39,913 nt of DNA. Source: Solirubrobacteraceae bacterium (GTDB taxonomy: Bacteria; Actinomycetota; Thermoleophilia; Solirubrobacterales; Solirubrobacteraceae). The DNA lies in assembly GCA_017882405.1 (NCBI GenBank), contig JADGPO010000002.1, positions 1 through 39,913 of the forward strand. The letters are read 5' to 3'. Under the pieces are notes generated by a model. The model had not been told where the DNA came from. It did no database searches and saw nothing but the letters and a program-made list of their open reading frames with translations. A program made the translations under genes and the position numbers. Shown piece after piece: positions 16,590 through 24,686 of the stretch (the first letter of the stretch is position 1; every line of letters starts with the position of its first letter).

Positions 16590-17354
16590 ATGGCAGCCAA
16601 GGAGAAGGTCTTATCCGAGCGCGACGCAAAGCTCGTGCAGTGGCTCAACGAAGCGCATGCCAAGGAGGCTGAGCTGGAGGCCGACCTGACCGCTCACATC
16701 TCGCTCACCCAGAAGGCCGCCTACAAGAAGCGCCTACAGGCCCACCTGAAGGAGACCAACGAGCACAAGCGCTCGGTCGCCCGCCGGATCAAGCAGATCG
16801 GCGGCGTGGCCTCGACCGGACTCGACGTTCCCGGCTTCCCCACCGTGGTCGGTGAAGCCGCCGGCAAGACGGTGGCGGCGGTCAAGGGACAGGTCGGCAT
16901 GGCGCGCGCGATGGTCACCGAGCAGTCCGAGACCCACGTCCGCAACGCTCAGGAGGAGCTACGCGAAGAGCAGGTCGAGATCGCCATCTACCTGCGCATT
17001 GAGACGCTCGCCAACCAGGTCGGAGATCGCGATACCGAGGTCCTCGCCCGGCGCATCCGCCGCGAGGAAGAGCGCATGGCCAAGTACCTGACGGCCGAGC
17101 TGCCGCGGCTGGTCAAGGATGTCGTCAAGGCCGAGATCCCGCGGGATCAGCGAGCCAAGCCGTCAAGCTCCCGGCGCTCCACCTCCGCGAAGAGCACTCG
17201 CTCCACATCCGCGAAGAGCACCCGCTCCACGTCGTCGCGCAGCAGTGCCAGCTCCTCGCGCAGCGGCGCCAAGTCCAACGGCGCGGGCACCTCGCGCTCC
17301 GGCACGCGGAGCAGCAGCGCGAGCCGGTCACCGGCAACCGCCACCCGCGCCTAG
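16590..17354 (+). CDS. Ferritin-like DUF892 (YciE/YciF-type) protein with Ser/Lys/Arg-rich tail
   Basis: A 254-residue protein. Residues 1-190 form four long helices: LVQWLNEAHAKEAELEADL, KKRLQAHLKETNEHKRSVAR, EEQVEIAIYLRIETLANQVG and ARRIRREEERMAKYL. Regularly spaced Glu and His match the ferritin-like DUF892 fold seen in stress-induced YciE/YciF proteins. Residues 195-254 are a basic Ser/Thr/Lys/Arg tail (STSAKSTRSTSAKSTRSTS) reminiscent of DNA-binding tails on actinobacterial Dps and histone-like proteins. So it may coat DNA while binding iron; that is inference. The ATG at 16590 follows GAGGAGC. It is divergent from the sigma factor gene. Confidence 0.72.
   Translation: MAAKEKVLSERDAKLVQWLNEAHAKEAELEADLTAHISLTQKAAYKKRLQAHLKETNEHKRSVARRIKQIGGVASTGLDVPGFPTVVGEAAGKTVAAVKGQVGMARAMVTEQSETHVRNAQEELREEQVEIAIYLRIETLANQVGDRDTEVLARRIRREEERMAKYLTAELPRLVKDVVKAEIPRDQRAKPSSSRRSTSAKSTRSTSAKSTRSTSSRSSASSSRSGAKSNGAGTSRSGTRSSSASRSPATATRA
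17175..17222 (+). repeat. 24-bp tandem repeat in the DUF892 gene tail
   Basis: Two near-identical 24-bp units beginning CGCTCCAC encode RSTSAKST twice, with a third partial unit behind. They differ by two silent bases. The repeat could expand or contract and so change the length of the basic tail without shifting the frame. Confidence 0.7.
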
Positions 17355-17365
17355 TAGCCCCGGTT

Positions 17366-18334
17366 CTACCGATCGCCCGCCGCTCGGCGGGCGATCGCCG
17401 CCACCAGCTCGCCGAACGTCATCCCGGCGGCGTCGGCAGCGTACGGCGTGGGGCCAGTCTCGGTCAGGCCGGGGATCGTGTTGATCTCCAGGATCTGCGG
17501 CTGCGAGGCGGCGTCGAGCATCAGGTCCACCCGCGCGAAGTCGCGGCAGCCGAGCGCCCGGTAGGCGTCCAGGCTGATCGTCTCCACGGCGGCGCGCACG
17601 TCGGCGTCCAGCTCCGCCGGGGCATCGAGCTTGACCACGTCGAAGTCGTAGTGGGCCTCGTAGTCGTAGAACTCGCGGGTGGAGAAGATCTCCACGATCG
17701 GCAGGACGCGCGGCGCCTCGGAAACGGAGTCCCCGCCGCCCCCTCCGCCGATCACCGTCACCGCCAGCTCGCGACCGGCGACGTGCTGCTCGACCAGTAT
17801 CTCGTCGTCGTAGGCGACCGAGCCGAGCACTGCCGTGCGCAGCTGATCGGGATGGGAGACGAACTTGATCCCGAACGACGAGCCCAGCCGCGCCGGCTTG
17901 ACGACCACCGGCGCACCCAGGCTGGCCATCACGTCGTCGAACACGGTGGCCGCGCCGAGGTCCTGGAAGGTGCGGCGGCTGAAGGCGTGAAACGGCGGCG
18001 TCGGCAGCCCCGCGCGCTGCAGCAGGCGCTTGGTCAGGATCTTGTCAATGCACAGCGCGCTGGCCAGGCTGTCGGAGCCGGTGTAGGGCACGTCGAGCAG
18101 CTCCAGCAGCGCCTGCAGCGAGCCGTCCTCGCCGTTGCGCCCGTGGGCCACGATGAACACGAACGCGGGCGCCACCTCTCGCACGCGGTCCAGCACGGTG
18201 TGGTCGATCTCGACCTCGGTCACCTCGTGACCGGACTGGCGCAGCGCCGCCGCGACGCGATGCGCGCCCCTTAAGCTGACCTCCCGCTCGATTGAGGTAC
18301 CGCCCCGGGCGACGGCCACCCGCCGGCCGCTCAT
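17366..18334 (-). CDS. D-alanine--D-alanine ligase family protein (second copy)
   Basis: A 322-residue ATP-grasp ligase beginning MSGRRVAVARGGTSIEREVS. Conserved parts are FIVAHGRNGEDGSLQALLEL, PYTGSDSLASALCIDK, VVVKPARLGSSFGIKFV, the omega-loop FYDYEAHYDF, and ILEINTIPGLTETGPTPYAA with the metal-binding Asn. It joins two D-Ala molecules, or a related pair, for the peptidoglycan stem. Its ATG overlaps the first ligase's stop (ATGA), so both are made from one mRNA. It is shorter and clearly diverged from the upstream copy, so the two may differ in acceptor or regulation. The start at 18334 gives the canonical N-terminal strand. Confidence 0.87.
   Translation of the reverse strand: MSGRRVAVARGGTSIEREVSLRGAHRVAAALRQSGHEVTEVEIDHTVLDRVREVAPAFVFIVAHGRNGEDGSLQALLELLDVPYTGSDSLASALCIDKILTKRLLQRAGLPTPPFHAFSRRTFQDLGAATVFDDVMASLGAPVVVKPARLGSSFGIKFVSHPDQLRTAVLGSVAYDDEILVEQHVAGRELAVTVIGGGGGGDSVSEAPRVLPIVEIFSTREFYDYEAHYDFDVVKLDAPAELDADVRAAVETISLDAYRALGCRDFARVDLMLDAASQPQILEINTIPGLTETGPTPYAADAAGMTFGELVAAIARRAAGDR
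17370..17397. terminator. 12-bp perfect hairpin between convergent DUF892 and Ddl genes
   Basis: CGATCGCCCGCC and its exact complement flank a GCTC loop. It starts 16 bases after the DUF892 stop and lies inside the last codons of the convergent ligase gene. The stem is very stable but lacks a T-run. I read it as the DUF892 terminator, possibly active on both strands. Confidence 0.6.
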
Positions 18335-19533
18335 CGGGCTGCCTTCGCGCCCTCGCCTCGCATCGCCAGCAGGTTGGTCTCGAACGTGCGGGTGGTCTGC
18401 TGCTTCTCGGCGTGCTCGGCCATCGCGATGTCGATCAGCTCGTCGAGCAGATCGGGGAACGACAGGCCGACGGGCTCCCACAGGTAGAAGGCGAACGAGC
18501 CGGGGATCGTGTTGGGCTCGTTGACGAACAGGCGGTCCTGGGCGTCCACCAGCAGGTCGACGCGCGCCACCCCGGTGCATCCCAGCACCTCGAAGGTCCG
18601 CCGTGAGAGCTCCTCCACGCTGGCTCGCAGCTCGTCCGAGATCGGCGCCGGAATGATCCGATCGGCCGAGCTCATGCCCTCGGTCTTGAGCGCACCGTCC
18701 TTGCCGCCCTCGCGCATGTACTTGTCCTCAAAGGAGAGGAACTCGGCCGAGGCGATCGGCTGTTCGCAGGCCGAGACGCGCAGCTCGGCACCGGGGCGAC
18801 CCAGCACCGCGCAGTTGATCTCCTTGCCGCCCTCGATCGCCGGCTCCACCAGCGCGACGCGGTCGAGCTCGAACGCCAGCTGCAGCGCGTCGGCCAGCTG
18901 GGCCTCGTCGGCGCAGCGGCTGACCCCCACGCTCGAGCCCAGCGAGGCGGGCTTGGCGTACACGGGCAGGCCGAAGCGCGCCTTGATCTTGGCGATGATC
19001 GCCTCGGCGCCCTGGCGCTCGTACTCGGAGCGGCGCAACGTGAGGTCCTCCAGCACCGGGATCTGCGCGGCGCGCAGCATGCTCTTGGTGACCGCCTTGT
19101 TCATCGCCAGCACGGCCGCCTCGAGGGTCGGGCCGGCGTAGGGCACGTTGGCCAGCTCCAGCGCGCCCTGCAGGCAGCCGTCCTCACCCTGGGTACCGTG
19201 GGTGGCGGGAATGACGACGTCCAGTCGCTGCTCCTCGGGCCGTGCGCCGCCACGCCCGAACATGCCCCGCCGTTCGGTCGCCTGGGAGCGCAGCAGCCCG
19301 CTGCCGACGTCGAGCACGACCGGCTCGGCGTCGACGGTCCCGCTGCGATACGCGTCGATGTCGCGCAGCTGGTCGCCGGCGAACCACCGTCCCTCGCGGT
19401 CCATGTACAGAGGCACGGGCTCGTGACGGGCGTCGAGCACCTCGCAGGCCTGCAGGCCGGTGATGATGGAGACGTCATGCTCGACGGAGCGTCCGCCGAA
19501 CACAACCCCCACGCGTAATCCGCTTCTGGGCAC
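18331..19533 (-). CDS. ddl: D-alanine--D-alanine ligase (first copy)
   Basis: A 400-residue ligase. LRVGVVFGGRSVEHDVSIIT is the N-terminal signature, VIPATHGTQGEDGCLQGALE the His-loop, and VYAKPASLGSSVGVSRCADE the ATP-grasp strand. SFEDKYMREGG forms the omega region and FVNEPNTIPGSFAFYLWE the catalytic C-terminus. The C-terminal 30 residues (AEHAEKQQTTRTFETN onward) extend beyond the usual end. The start is the GTG at 19533: no Shine-Dalgarno is present and TACACT lies about a dozen bases upstream, so a short or leaderless transcript is possible. It follows murF after 49 bp, giving a peptidoglycan precursor operon that loads D-Ala-D-Ala onto the muramyl tripeptide. Confidence 0.9.
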   Translation of the reverse strand: MPRSGLRVGVVFGGRSVEHDVSIITGLQACEVLDARHEPVPLYMDREGRWFAGDQLRDIDAYRSGTVDAEPVVLDVGSGLLRSQATERRGMFGRGGARPEEQRLDVVIPATHGTQGEDGCLQGALELANVPYAGPTLEAAVLAMNKAVTKSMLRAAQIPVLEDLTLRRSEYERQGAEAIIAKIKARFGLPVYAKPASLGSSVGVSRCADEAQLADALQLAFELDRVALVEPAIEGGKEINCAVLGRPGAELRVSACEQPIASAEFLSFEDKYMREGGKDGALKTEGMSSADRIIPAPISDELRASVEELSRRTFEVLGCTGVARVDLLVDAQDRLFVNEPNTIPGSFAFYLWEPVGLSFPDLLDELIDIAMAEHAEKQQTTRTFETNLLAMRGEGAKAAR

Positions 19534-19582
19534 GGCGCAGGAGTGTATTGACGCGGGGGGTCGAATCCCGCGCGACGGCGCC

Positions 19583-21247
19583 TCAGGCCGCGGATACGGA
19601 TCCCACCCGTTCCGGAGCGGCTGCGTCCTCGGAGTACATGTCGGGCAGGTCGTTCTCGAACAGCACCACGTCACCGGCGCGCGTCAGCTTGCCCAGCACG
19701 GCGGTGGCCTCGCCGATGTCGCGTACCACGGTGATCGCCTCGGCGGCGAAGCCCTCGGCTCGCAGGCCGCGCTCGATCGGCCGCGTGCGCTGCGGTCCGA
19801 CGAGGATCACGTGGTCGCACACCCCGGCCGCCTGGCGTCCGAAGGCCTCGTTGAGCTCTGACTCCCGGTCGCCCAGCTCCACCATCCCGGGCGTGACGAG
19901 GATCCGCCGCTTCGCGGGGTGGCTGTGCAGCACCTCCAGCGCGGCCGCCGCCCCGGCGGGATTCGAGTTGTAGGCATCGTCGATCACCACGATGCCGGCG
20001 CGCGGGTTGGGGATCGACTGCAGCCGGTGCTCGGGGGGACTGACGCCGCCCAGACCGCGGGCGATCTCCTCCATCGACAGCCCGCGCAGGTGCCCGACGG
20101 CGGCCGCCGCCAGCAGGTTGGAGACGTTGTGGCGGCCCAGCAGGCCGCTGGAGACGTCGATCCGCTCGTCGTCGATCACCAGTTCGAAGTGGGTGCGACC
20201 CTCGGCCGGCCCAATGTTCTCGGCACGAACCCGGGCGATCGGACCTGCGTCGATCCCGTACAGGAGCGTGTCCACCGAGACCCGACCCGCGATCTCGACG
20301 CATCGGGGATCGTCGCCGTTGACCACCAGGTGCCCGTCCTGCGGAAGGGCCAGGGCCAGCTCGGCCTTGGCGTCGGCGATCGCCTCGATCGAGCCCAGGC
20401 GCTCCTGGTGCATCGGGCCGATCGCGGTCAGCACTCCGATCTGGGGGTGCACGAGCTCGCACAGCTCGGCGATGTCGCCGGCGCGGTACATCCCCATCTC
20501 CACCACGAAGTTCCGATGGGCGGGCTCCAGGTGCTCGTTGATCGTGCGCAGCACCCCCAGGTAGCTGTTGAAGCTGGCCGGCGTGATCAGCGTCGGCTCG
20601 TGCTCGGCCAGCACGGCACCGACGCACACCTTGGTGGTCGTCTTGCCGTAGCTGCCGGTGATGCCGACCACCACCGGCGCGACCGAGACCAGCTTGGCGC
20701 GGGCGCCGTCCTCGAAGCGCCGGTTGATGCGCCGCTGCATCGGTGCGAGGGCGGCGTTGGCGCCCGCCAGGAGCGGCGCGGCCAGCTCCAGGCAGGCCAC
20801 GATCCCCAGCGCCGCCGCGGCCAGGGGGACGTCGGAGCCCAGCACGAGGCTCAACACCATGCCCAGCAATGCGGCCAGCGCCGGAGCGAGCAGCGACGCT
20901 GCGAACAGGCGCTTGGCGCGCTCGGTGAACACCAGCGGCGTGATCTCCCCCTGCGCGGGCTCACGCCGCGCAAAGGCTCCTAGCGCGCCCAGCAGCGCCA
21001 CCCATGCCACGAGCTCGGCCAGCGCCGGGCCGGTCACCGCCAGCAGGAGGGCGATCACCGCCAGGGCCACCTGGACCGCGGACTGCGCCGGATCGGCCAC
21101 CTCGCCGCGGCGGCGCAGCCACACGAACAGCCGCGCGTTCTCGTAGTGCTCGAGCTGCAGCAGGTGCAGCATCCTCCGGGCCCGCAGCAGATACCTCCAC
21201 CCCGCGGCCGCGCACACGACGACCGCACCCACGGCGGCAAACGTCAT
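19583..21247 (-). CDS. murF: UDP-N-acetylmuramoyl-tripeptide--D-alanyl-D-alanine ligase with N-terminal membrane domain
   Basis: A 554-residue protein. Residues 1-190 contain several hydrophobic helices (ALAVIALLLAVTGPALAELV; LLAPALAALLGMVLSLVLGS) and basic loops, an extension that many MurF proteins lack. From 191 the Mur ligase core begins: GITGSYGKTTTK (ATP loop), ASFNSYLGVLRTI, VVEMGMYRAGDIAELCEL, GRHNVSNLLAAAAVGHLRGL, and VIDDAYNSNPAGAAAALEVL. It adds D-Ala-D-Ala to UDP-MurNAc-tripeptide, with the product supplied by the two ligases downstream. The membrane domain would hold this cytoplasmic step at the membrane. The ATG overlaps the upstream hydrolase stop (ATGA). Confidence 0.93.
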   Translation of the reverse strand: MTFAAVGAVVVCAAAGWRYLLRARRMLHLLQLEHYENARLFVWLRRRGEVADPAQSAVQVALAVIALLLAVTGPALAELVAWVALLGALGAFARREPAQGEITPLVFTERAKRLFAASLLAPALAALLGMVLSLVLGSDVPLAAAALGIVACLELAAPLLAGANAALAPMQRRINRRFEDGARAKLVSVAPVVVGITGSYGKTTTKVCVGAVLAEHEPTLITPASFNSYLGVLRTINEHLEPAHRNFVVEMGMYRAGDIAELCELVHPQIGVLTAIGPMHQERLGSIEAIADAKAELALALPQDGHLVVNGDDPRCVEIAGRVSVDTLLYGIDAGPIARVRAENIGPAEGRTHFELVIDDERIDVSSGLLGRHNVSNLLAAAAVGHLRGLSMEEIARGLGGVSPPEHRLQSIPNPRAGIVVIDDAYNSNPAGAAAALEVLHSHPAKRRILVTPGMVELGDRESELNEAFGRQAAGVCDHVILVGPQRTRPIERGLRAEGFAAEAITVVRDIGEATAVLGKLTRAGDVVLFENDLPDMYSEDAAAPERVGSVSAA

Positions 21248-22017
21248 GGCACCGGTACCGGCGCGGCCAGGAAGTGAGCGACCACCCGTCCGAAGCGCTG
21301 CGGCTGGTCCAGATAGGAGAAGTGGCCGGCGCCCTTGAGGACGACCAGGCCGGCGTCGGGGATCAGCCGCTCCATCGTCTGACCGTCGGAGAGCGGCGTG
21401 GAGTCGTCCTGGTCTCCCCAGATCAGCAGCGTCGAGGCGCGAATCTGGCCAAGCAGCGGCGTCAGGTCCTCGTTGACGAGCTTGACGAACGTGGGGCGCA
21501 GCAGGCCGGCGTTGGCATAGTCCGAGGATGCGGTGCGAGCGAACACGCGCCGCTGCAGGGCCCGCCCGGGCTTGCCGAGAAAGCGCGCGGCGTGCTTGGC
21601 CGTCTTAGCCAGCGCCACCCGGCGGTAATAGCGAAGCCCGCGCTTGGGGCGGATTCCCGCGGAGTCGACGAGGATCAGCTTGTCGACGCGCTCGGGATGG
21701 TGGCTGGCCAGGTGGATCGCGATCCGGCCCCCGTTGGAGTGCCCGACGATGCTCGGTCGCTCGAGTCCCAGTTCGTCGATCAGCGCCCGAGTCCAGTCGG
21801 CGTAGTCGGCCACCCCCCACGGAGCGGGCGGAAGACCTGTCTCGCCGAAGCCCGGCAGGTCGACCGCGGTGACGGTCATCTGCGGCGTCAGCGCGCGGAT
21901 GATCGGATCGACGGCCTCGATCTTGGCCCCCCAACCGTGCAGCACCAGCACCGCAGGCCCGCTGCCCGCCCGCCGGCAGCGCGTCCGGATGCCGTTGATG
22001 TTCACGAACTGGTCCAT
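21244..22017 (-). CDS. Alpha/beta hydrolase
   Basis: A 257-residue alpha/beta hydrolase: LVLHGWGAKIEA (oxyanion region), IVGHSNGGRIAIHLASHHPE (nucleophile Ser), LIWGDQDDSTPL (acid Asp) and LKGAGHFSYLDQPQ (His). A basic cap region (KRGLRYYRRVALAKTAKHAA) separates the halves. The substrate is unknown. It is translationally coupled to murF by a 4-base overlap, which suggests an envelope-related ester or lipid substrate; that is inference. The ATG at 22017 has no visible Shine-Dalgarno. The open frame extends further upstream into a non-conserved stretch shared with the divergent gene's leader. Confidence 0.85.
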   Translation of the reverse strand: MDQFVNINGIRTRCRRAGSGPAVLVLHGWGAKIEAVDPIIRALTPQMTVTAVDLPGFGETGLPPAPWGVADYADWTRALIDELGLERPSIVGHSNGGRIAIHLASHHPERVDKLILVDSAGIRPKRGLRYYRRVALAKTAKHAARFLGKPGRALQRRVFARTASSDYANAGLLRPTFVKLVNEDLTPLLGQIRASTLLIWGDQDDSTPLSDGQTMERLIPDAGLVVLKGAGHFSYLDQPQRFGRVVAHFLAAPVPVP

Positions 22018-22132
22018 GGTATGAGAGCCCACCGGCCCGCACACGCTGCTCGCGCGCGGTTCGCACGGCGATGCTAGAGGATGCTCCGGCCCGCTCCTCC
22101 CCGCCGCCGGCGGCGTGATTGAATCCTCAACC

Positions 22133-22876
22133 ATGAGCGATTCGATGACCACCGAGACGATCCAGATCAAGGGACACGGAGGCGACGAGATCGAGGCCTA
22201 CATGGCCCGGCCGTCGGATCACGGCACCCGCGGCGGGGTCGTGGTGATCCACCACATGCCCGGCTATGACCGCGGCACCAAGGAGATCGCGCGCCGCTTC
22301 GCCGAGCTCGGCTACGACGCGATCGTCCCCAACCTGTACTACCGTGAGGCCCCGGGCGCGGCGCCCGACGATGCGGCCGCCACCGCACGCGCCAACGGCG
22401 GCGTGCCAGATGATCGCCTGGTCGGCGACGTCGGGGCAGCCGCCGAGTACCTGCGCTCGCTGCCCAGCTCCAACGGCAAGGTGGGCGTGATCGGCTACTG
22501 CTCGGGCGGCCGTCAGTCCGTGCTGGCCGCCTGCAACCTGGACCTGAACGCGGCCGTGGACTGCTATGGGGCCTTCGTCACCGGCACCCCGCCGCCGGAC
22601 TTCCCGATTCCGATCACCAATCTCGTCGACCAGCTGCCCAACCTGCGCGCGCCGCTGCTCGGCCTGTTCGGCAACGACGACAGGGCCCCAACGCCCGAGC
22701 AGGTCGACGAGCTCGACGAGATCCTCACCCGCGAGGACAAGCCGCACGAGTTCCACCGCTACGACGACGCCGGGCACGCGTTCTTCGCCACCGACCGGCC
22801 CGCGTACCGGCCGGTAGCCGCCAACGACGGCTGGGAGCGGATCGAGACCTTCTACGCCAACCACCTTGGAGGCTGA
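22133..22876 (+). CDS. Dienelactone hydrolase family protein
   Basis: A 247-residue alpha/beta hydrolase of the dienelactone hydrolase type. The nucleophile is Cys123 in VIGYCSGGRQSVLAAC, the acid Asp lies in GLFGNDDRAPTPEQ, and the His in RYDDAGHAFFATDRPAYRP. VVVIHHMPGYDRGTKEIARR is the characteristic N-terminal block. Such enzymes open dienelactones in chloroaromatic degradation or act on related esters; no ortho-cleavage genes are nearby, so the substrate is unknown. The ATG at 22133 is used; an in-frame GTG 18 bases upstream is possible. It is followed after 2 bp by DUF6295. Confidence 0.88.
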   Translation: MSDSMTTETIQIKGHGGDEIEAYMARPSDHGTRGGVVVIHHMPGYDRGTKEIARRFAELGYDAIVPNLYYREAPGAAPDDAAATARANGGVPDDRLVGDVGAAAEYLRSLPSSNGKVGVIGYCSGGRQSVLAACNLDLNAAVDCYGAFVTGTPPPDFPIPITNLVDQLPNLRAPLLGLFGNDDRAPTPEQVDELDEILTREDKPHEFHRYDDAGHAFFATDRPAYRPVAANDGWERIETFYANHLGG

Positions 22877-22878
22877 CC

Positions 22879-23145
22879 ATGTGTACGTACGCCACCGTCA
22901 AGACCACCCTCGAGGGCAGCGCCAAGGGACCTGACTCGAGCTGGTTCCACGTCACCGACGGCACCGTCTATTTCGATCACCCCGTGCACGCGATGGCCGA
23001 GCACACGCTCAACATCGACTTCTCTGATCCCGCCAAGGGGCCCGGGGCACGGGTCGCCGTCGAGCTGACGGCTGTCTCCGCCCGCGAGCTGATGGCCGCG
23101 ATCCAGGCGGCGCTGGACTCAGCGCCGGCCGGGATGACGAGCTGA
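22879..23145 (+). CDS. DUF6295 family small protein
   Basis: An 88-residue protein starting MCTYATVKTTLEGSAKGPDS with central YFDHPVHAMAEHTLNIDFSD and GARVAVELTAVSARELMAAI. The HPVHAxAEHTLNIDF block is the recognisable core of DUF6295; no function is known. The conserved Met-Cys-Thr N-terminus fixes the start, and TTGGAGG lies just upstream within the previous stop region. It is co-transcribed with the dienelactone hydrolase. Its last 27 bp overlap the 3' end of the convergent ROK gene. Confidence 0.75.
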   Translation: MCTYATVKTTLEGSAKGPDSSWFHVTDGTVYFDHPVHAMAEHTLNIDFSDPAKGPGARVAVELTAVSARELMAAIQAALDSAPAGMTS

Positions 23146-24066
23146 CCCAGTCCCCCGACACTGGAGCTGCTGGGCGAGCGCGATCGCCCCCAGCACGCCG
23201 GCGTCGTCGTCGAGCTCGGGCCGGACGAGATAGCGCCCGATGTCGGGACCCAGCAGCGCCAGGTCCAGATAGCCGCCCACCAGCTCGCGCAGCCGCGCCC
23301 TGACCAGGCCCAGCAGCGGCTCGCGCTCCATCACCCCGCCGCCCAGGATCACGCGATGCGGTGAGGCGACCATCACGATGCTGAGGACCCCCAGCGCCAG
23401 GTACTCGGCCTCCAGCGCCCACGCGGGATGCTCATCGGGCAGCTCGCGCCCCTCCGCCCCCCACCGAGCGCTCAGCGCGGGGCCGCAGGCCAGCCCCTCC
23501 CAGCAGTCGCCGTGAAACGGGCACACACCGGCGAACGGGTCGCGCTGGGCGTCGTGGGGAATCCGCAGGTGGCCGACCTCGGGATGAACCAGGCCGTGCA
23601 GCGGCCGCCCCTCTACCAGCAGCCCGGCCCCGATCCCGGTCCCCACGGTCAGGTAGCAGAGGCTGCGCGCATCGCGCCCGGCGCCCCAGCGCCGCTCGCC
23701 CAGCGCGGCGGCGTTGACGTCGGTGTCGAAGGCGACCGGCACGCCCAGTCGCTCCCGCAGCACGCCGGCCACCGGGGTATGGGCCCAGCCCGGCTTGGGA
23801 GTGGTCGTCACCTGTCCCCAGGTGGACGACCCGGGGTCGACGTCGACCGGACCGAATGAGCCCAGCCCGATGGCCGCCGGCGCCGGATGGGCGTCGGAGG
23901 AGAAGAAGGCGACGATCCGCTCGAGCGTCTCGTCCGGTGCGCCGGTGGGGAAGCGATCGTGGGCGACCAGCTCACCCGGACCGGTGCCCAGCGCACACAC
24001 GCACCAGGTGCCGCCGGTCTCGACGCCGCCGTAGAGCTTCGTCACGCGTGCGCGGGCAATGGTCAC
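23119..24066 (-). CDS. ROK family sugar kinase (fructokinase/glucokinase type)
   Basis: A 315-residue ROK kinase. GGVETGGTWCVCALG is the phosphate-binding start, IGLGSFGPVDVDP a conserved block, and FDTDVNAAALGERRWGAG carries the catalytic Asp. YLTVGTGIGAGLLVEG is the second glycine loop, and VCPFHGDCWEGLACGPAL the ROK zinc site. The form of the zinc site and the N-terminus resemble fructokinase-type ROK proteins rather than ROK repressors, and no DNA-binding domain is present. The GTG start overlaps the upstream kinase's stop (GTGA). It is third in a coupled operon with threonine aldolase and a cytidylate-kinase-like gene, an association with no obvious pathway. Confidence 0.88.
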   Translation of the reverse strand: MTIARARVTKLYGGVETGGTWCVCALGTGPGELVAHDRFPTGAPDETLERIVAFFSSDAHPAPAAIGLGSFGPVDVDPGSSTWGQVTTTPKPGWAHTPVAGVLRERLGVPVAFDTDVNAAALGERRWGAGRDARSLCYLTVGTGIGAGLLVEGRPLHGLVHPEVGHLRIPHDAQRDPFAGVCPFHGDCWEGLACGPALSARWGAEGRELPDEHPAWALEAEYLALGVLSIVMVASPHRVILGGGVMEREPLLGLVRARLRELVGGYLDLALLGPDIGRYLVRPELDDDAGVLGAIALAQQLQCRGTGSARHPGRR

Positions 24067-24686
24067 GTGACCGCGCCGGCGGCCAGCTCGATCAGGTCGA
24101 CGCACGCCTCCAGCGGCATCGACGTCGAGTCGATCGTCAGGTGATACAGCGACGCGTCGTCGATGTCGACGTCGTGGAACTGGCGGAAGTACTCGGCGTG
24201 GGTGCGGTCAAAGCGCCTCAGCGTTCGCAGCGCGGTCGCCTCGTCGATGTCGCTCACCGCCAGCGCCCGGCGCAGGCGCGCCTCCACCGGTCCGGACAGG
24301 CGCACCCGCAGGACCCGGGGATCGTCCCGCAGGGCGGCCACGGCGCCGCGCCCGAGGATCACGCCCTCGCCGGTCGCCGCCTGCTCCAGCAGCGCGTGCT
24401 GGGACGCGATGTGGAAGTCCTCGGCGGTGACCATCTCGGCCGGCAGCGGGACCGGTGCGCCGGTGTCTGCGCCCACGAAGCTCGACAGCAGCCGCTCCAA
24501 CAGGCTGGATCCCGGCGGCTCCTCCTGCTGCAGGGCCTGGTCGATCGGCACGTCGAGCCGCGCCGCCACCGCGCGCGCGATCGCCCGGTCCACGAACGGC
24601 ACACCCAAGCGGGTCGCGACCGCGGTCCCGATCCAGCGCCCGCCGGCGCCGTAGGCAGCTGAGAGCGCGACGAGACGCTTGCTCAT
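24063..24686 (-). CDS. Cytidylate kinase-like family protein
   Basis: A 207-residue P-loop kinase-like protein. It begins MSKRLVALSAAYGAGGRWIG, the degenerate Walker A region (AAYGAGG) of the cytidylate kinase-like family, followed by LGVPFVDRAIARAVAARL. Later blocks are GEGVILGRGAVAALRD and RVRLSGPVEARLRRAL, and then RTHAEYFRQFHDVDIDDASL with YHLTIDSTSMPLE. These match the family that resembles CMP kinase but has no confirmed substrate. It is coupled on both sides by 4-base overlaps: to the threonine aldolase upstream and the ROK kinase downstream. Confidence 0.83.
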   Translation of the reverse strand: MSKRLVALSAAYGAGGRWIGTAVATRLGVPFVDRAIARAVAARLDVPIDQALQQEEPPGSSLLERLLSSFVGADTGAPVPLPAEMVTAEDFHIASQHALLEQAATGEGVILGRGAVAALRDDPRVLRVRLSGPVEARLRRALAVSDIDEATALRTLRRFDRTHAEYFRQFHDVDIDDASLYHLTIDSTSMPLEACVDLIELAAGAVT

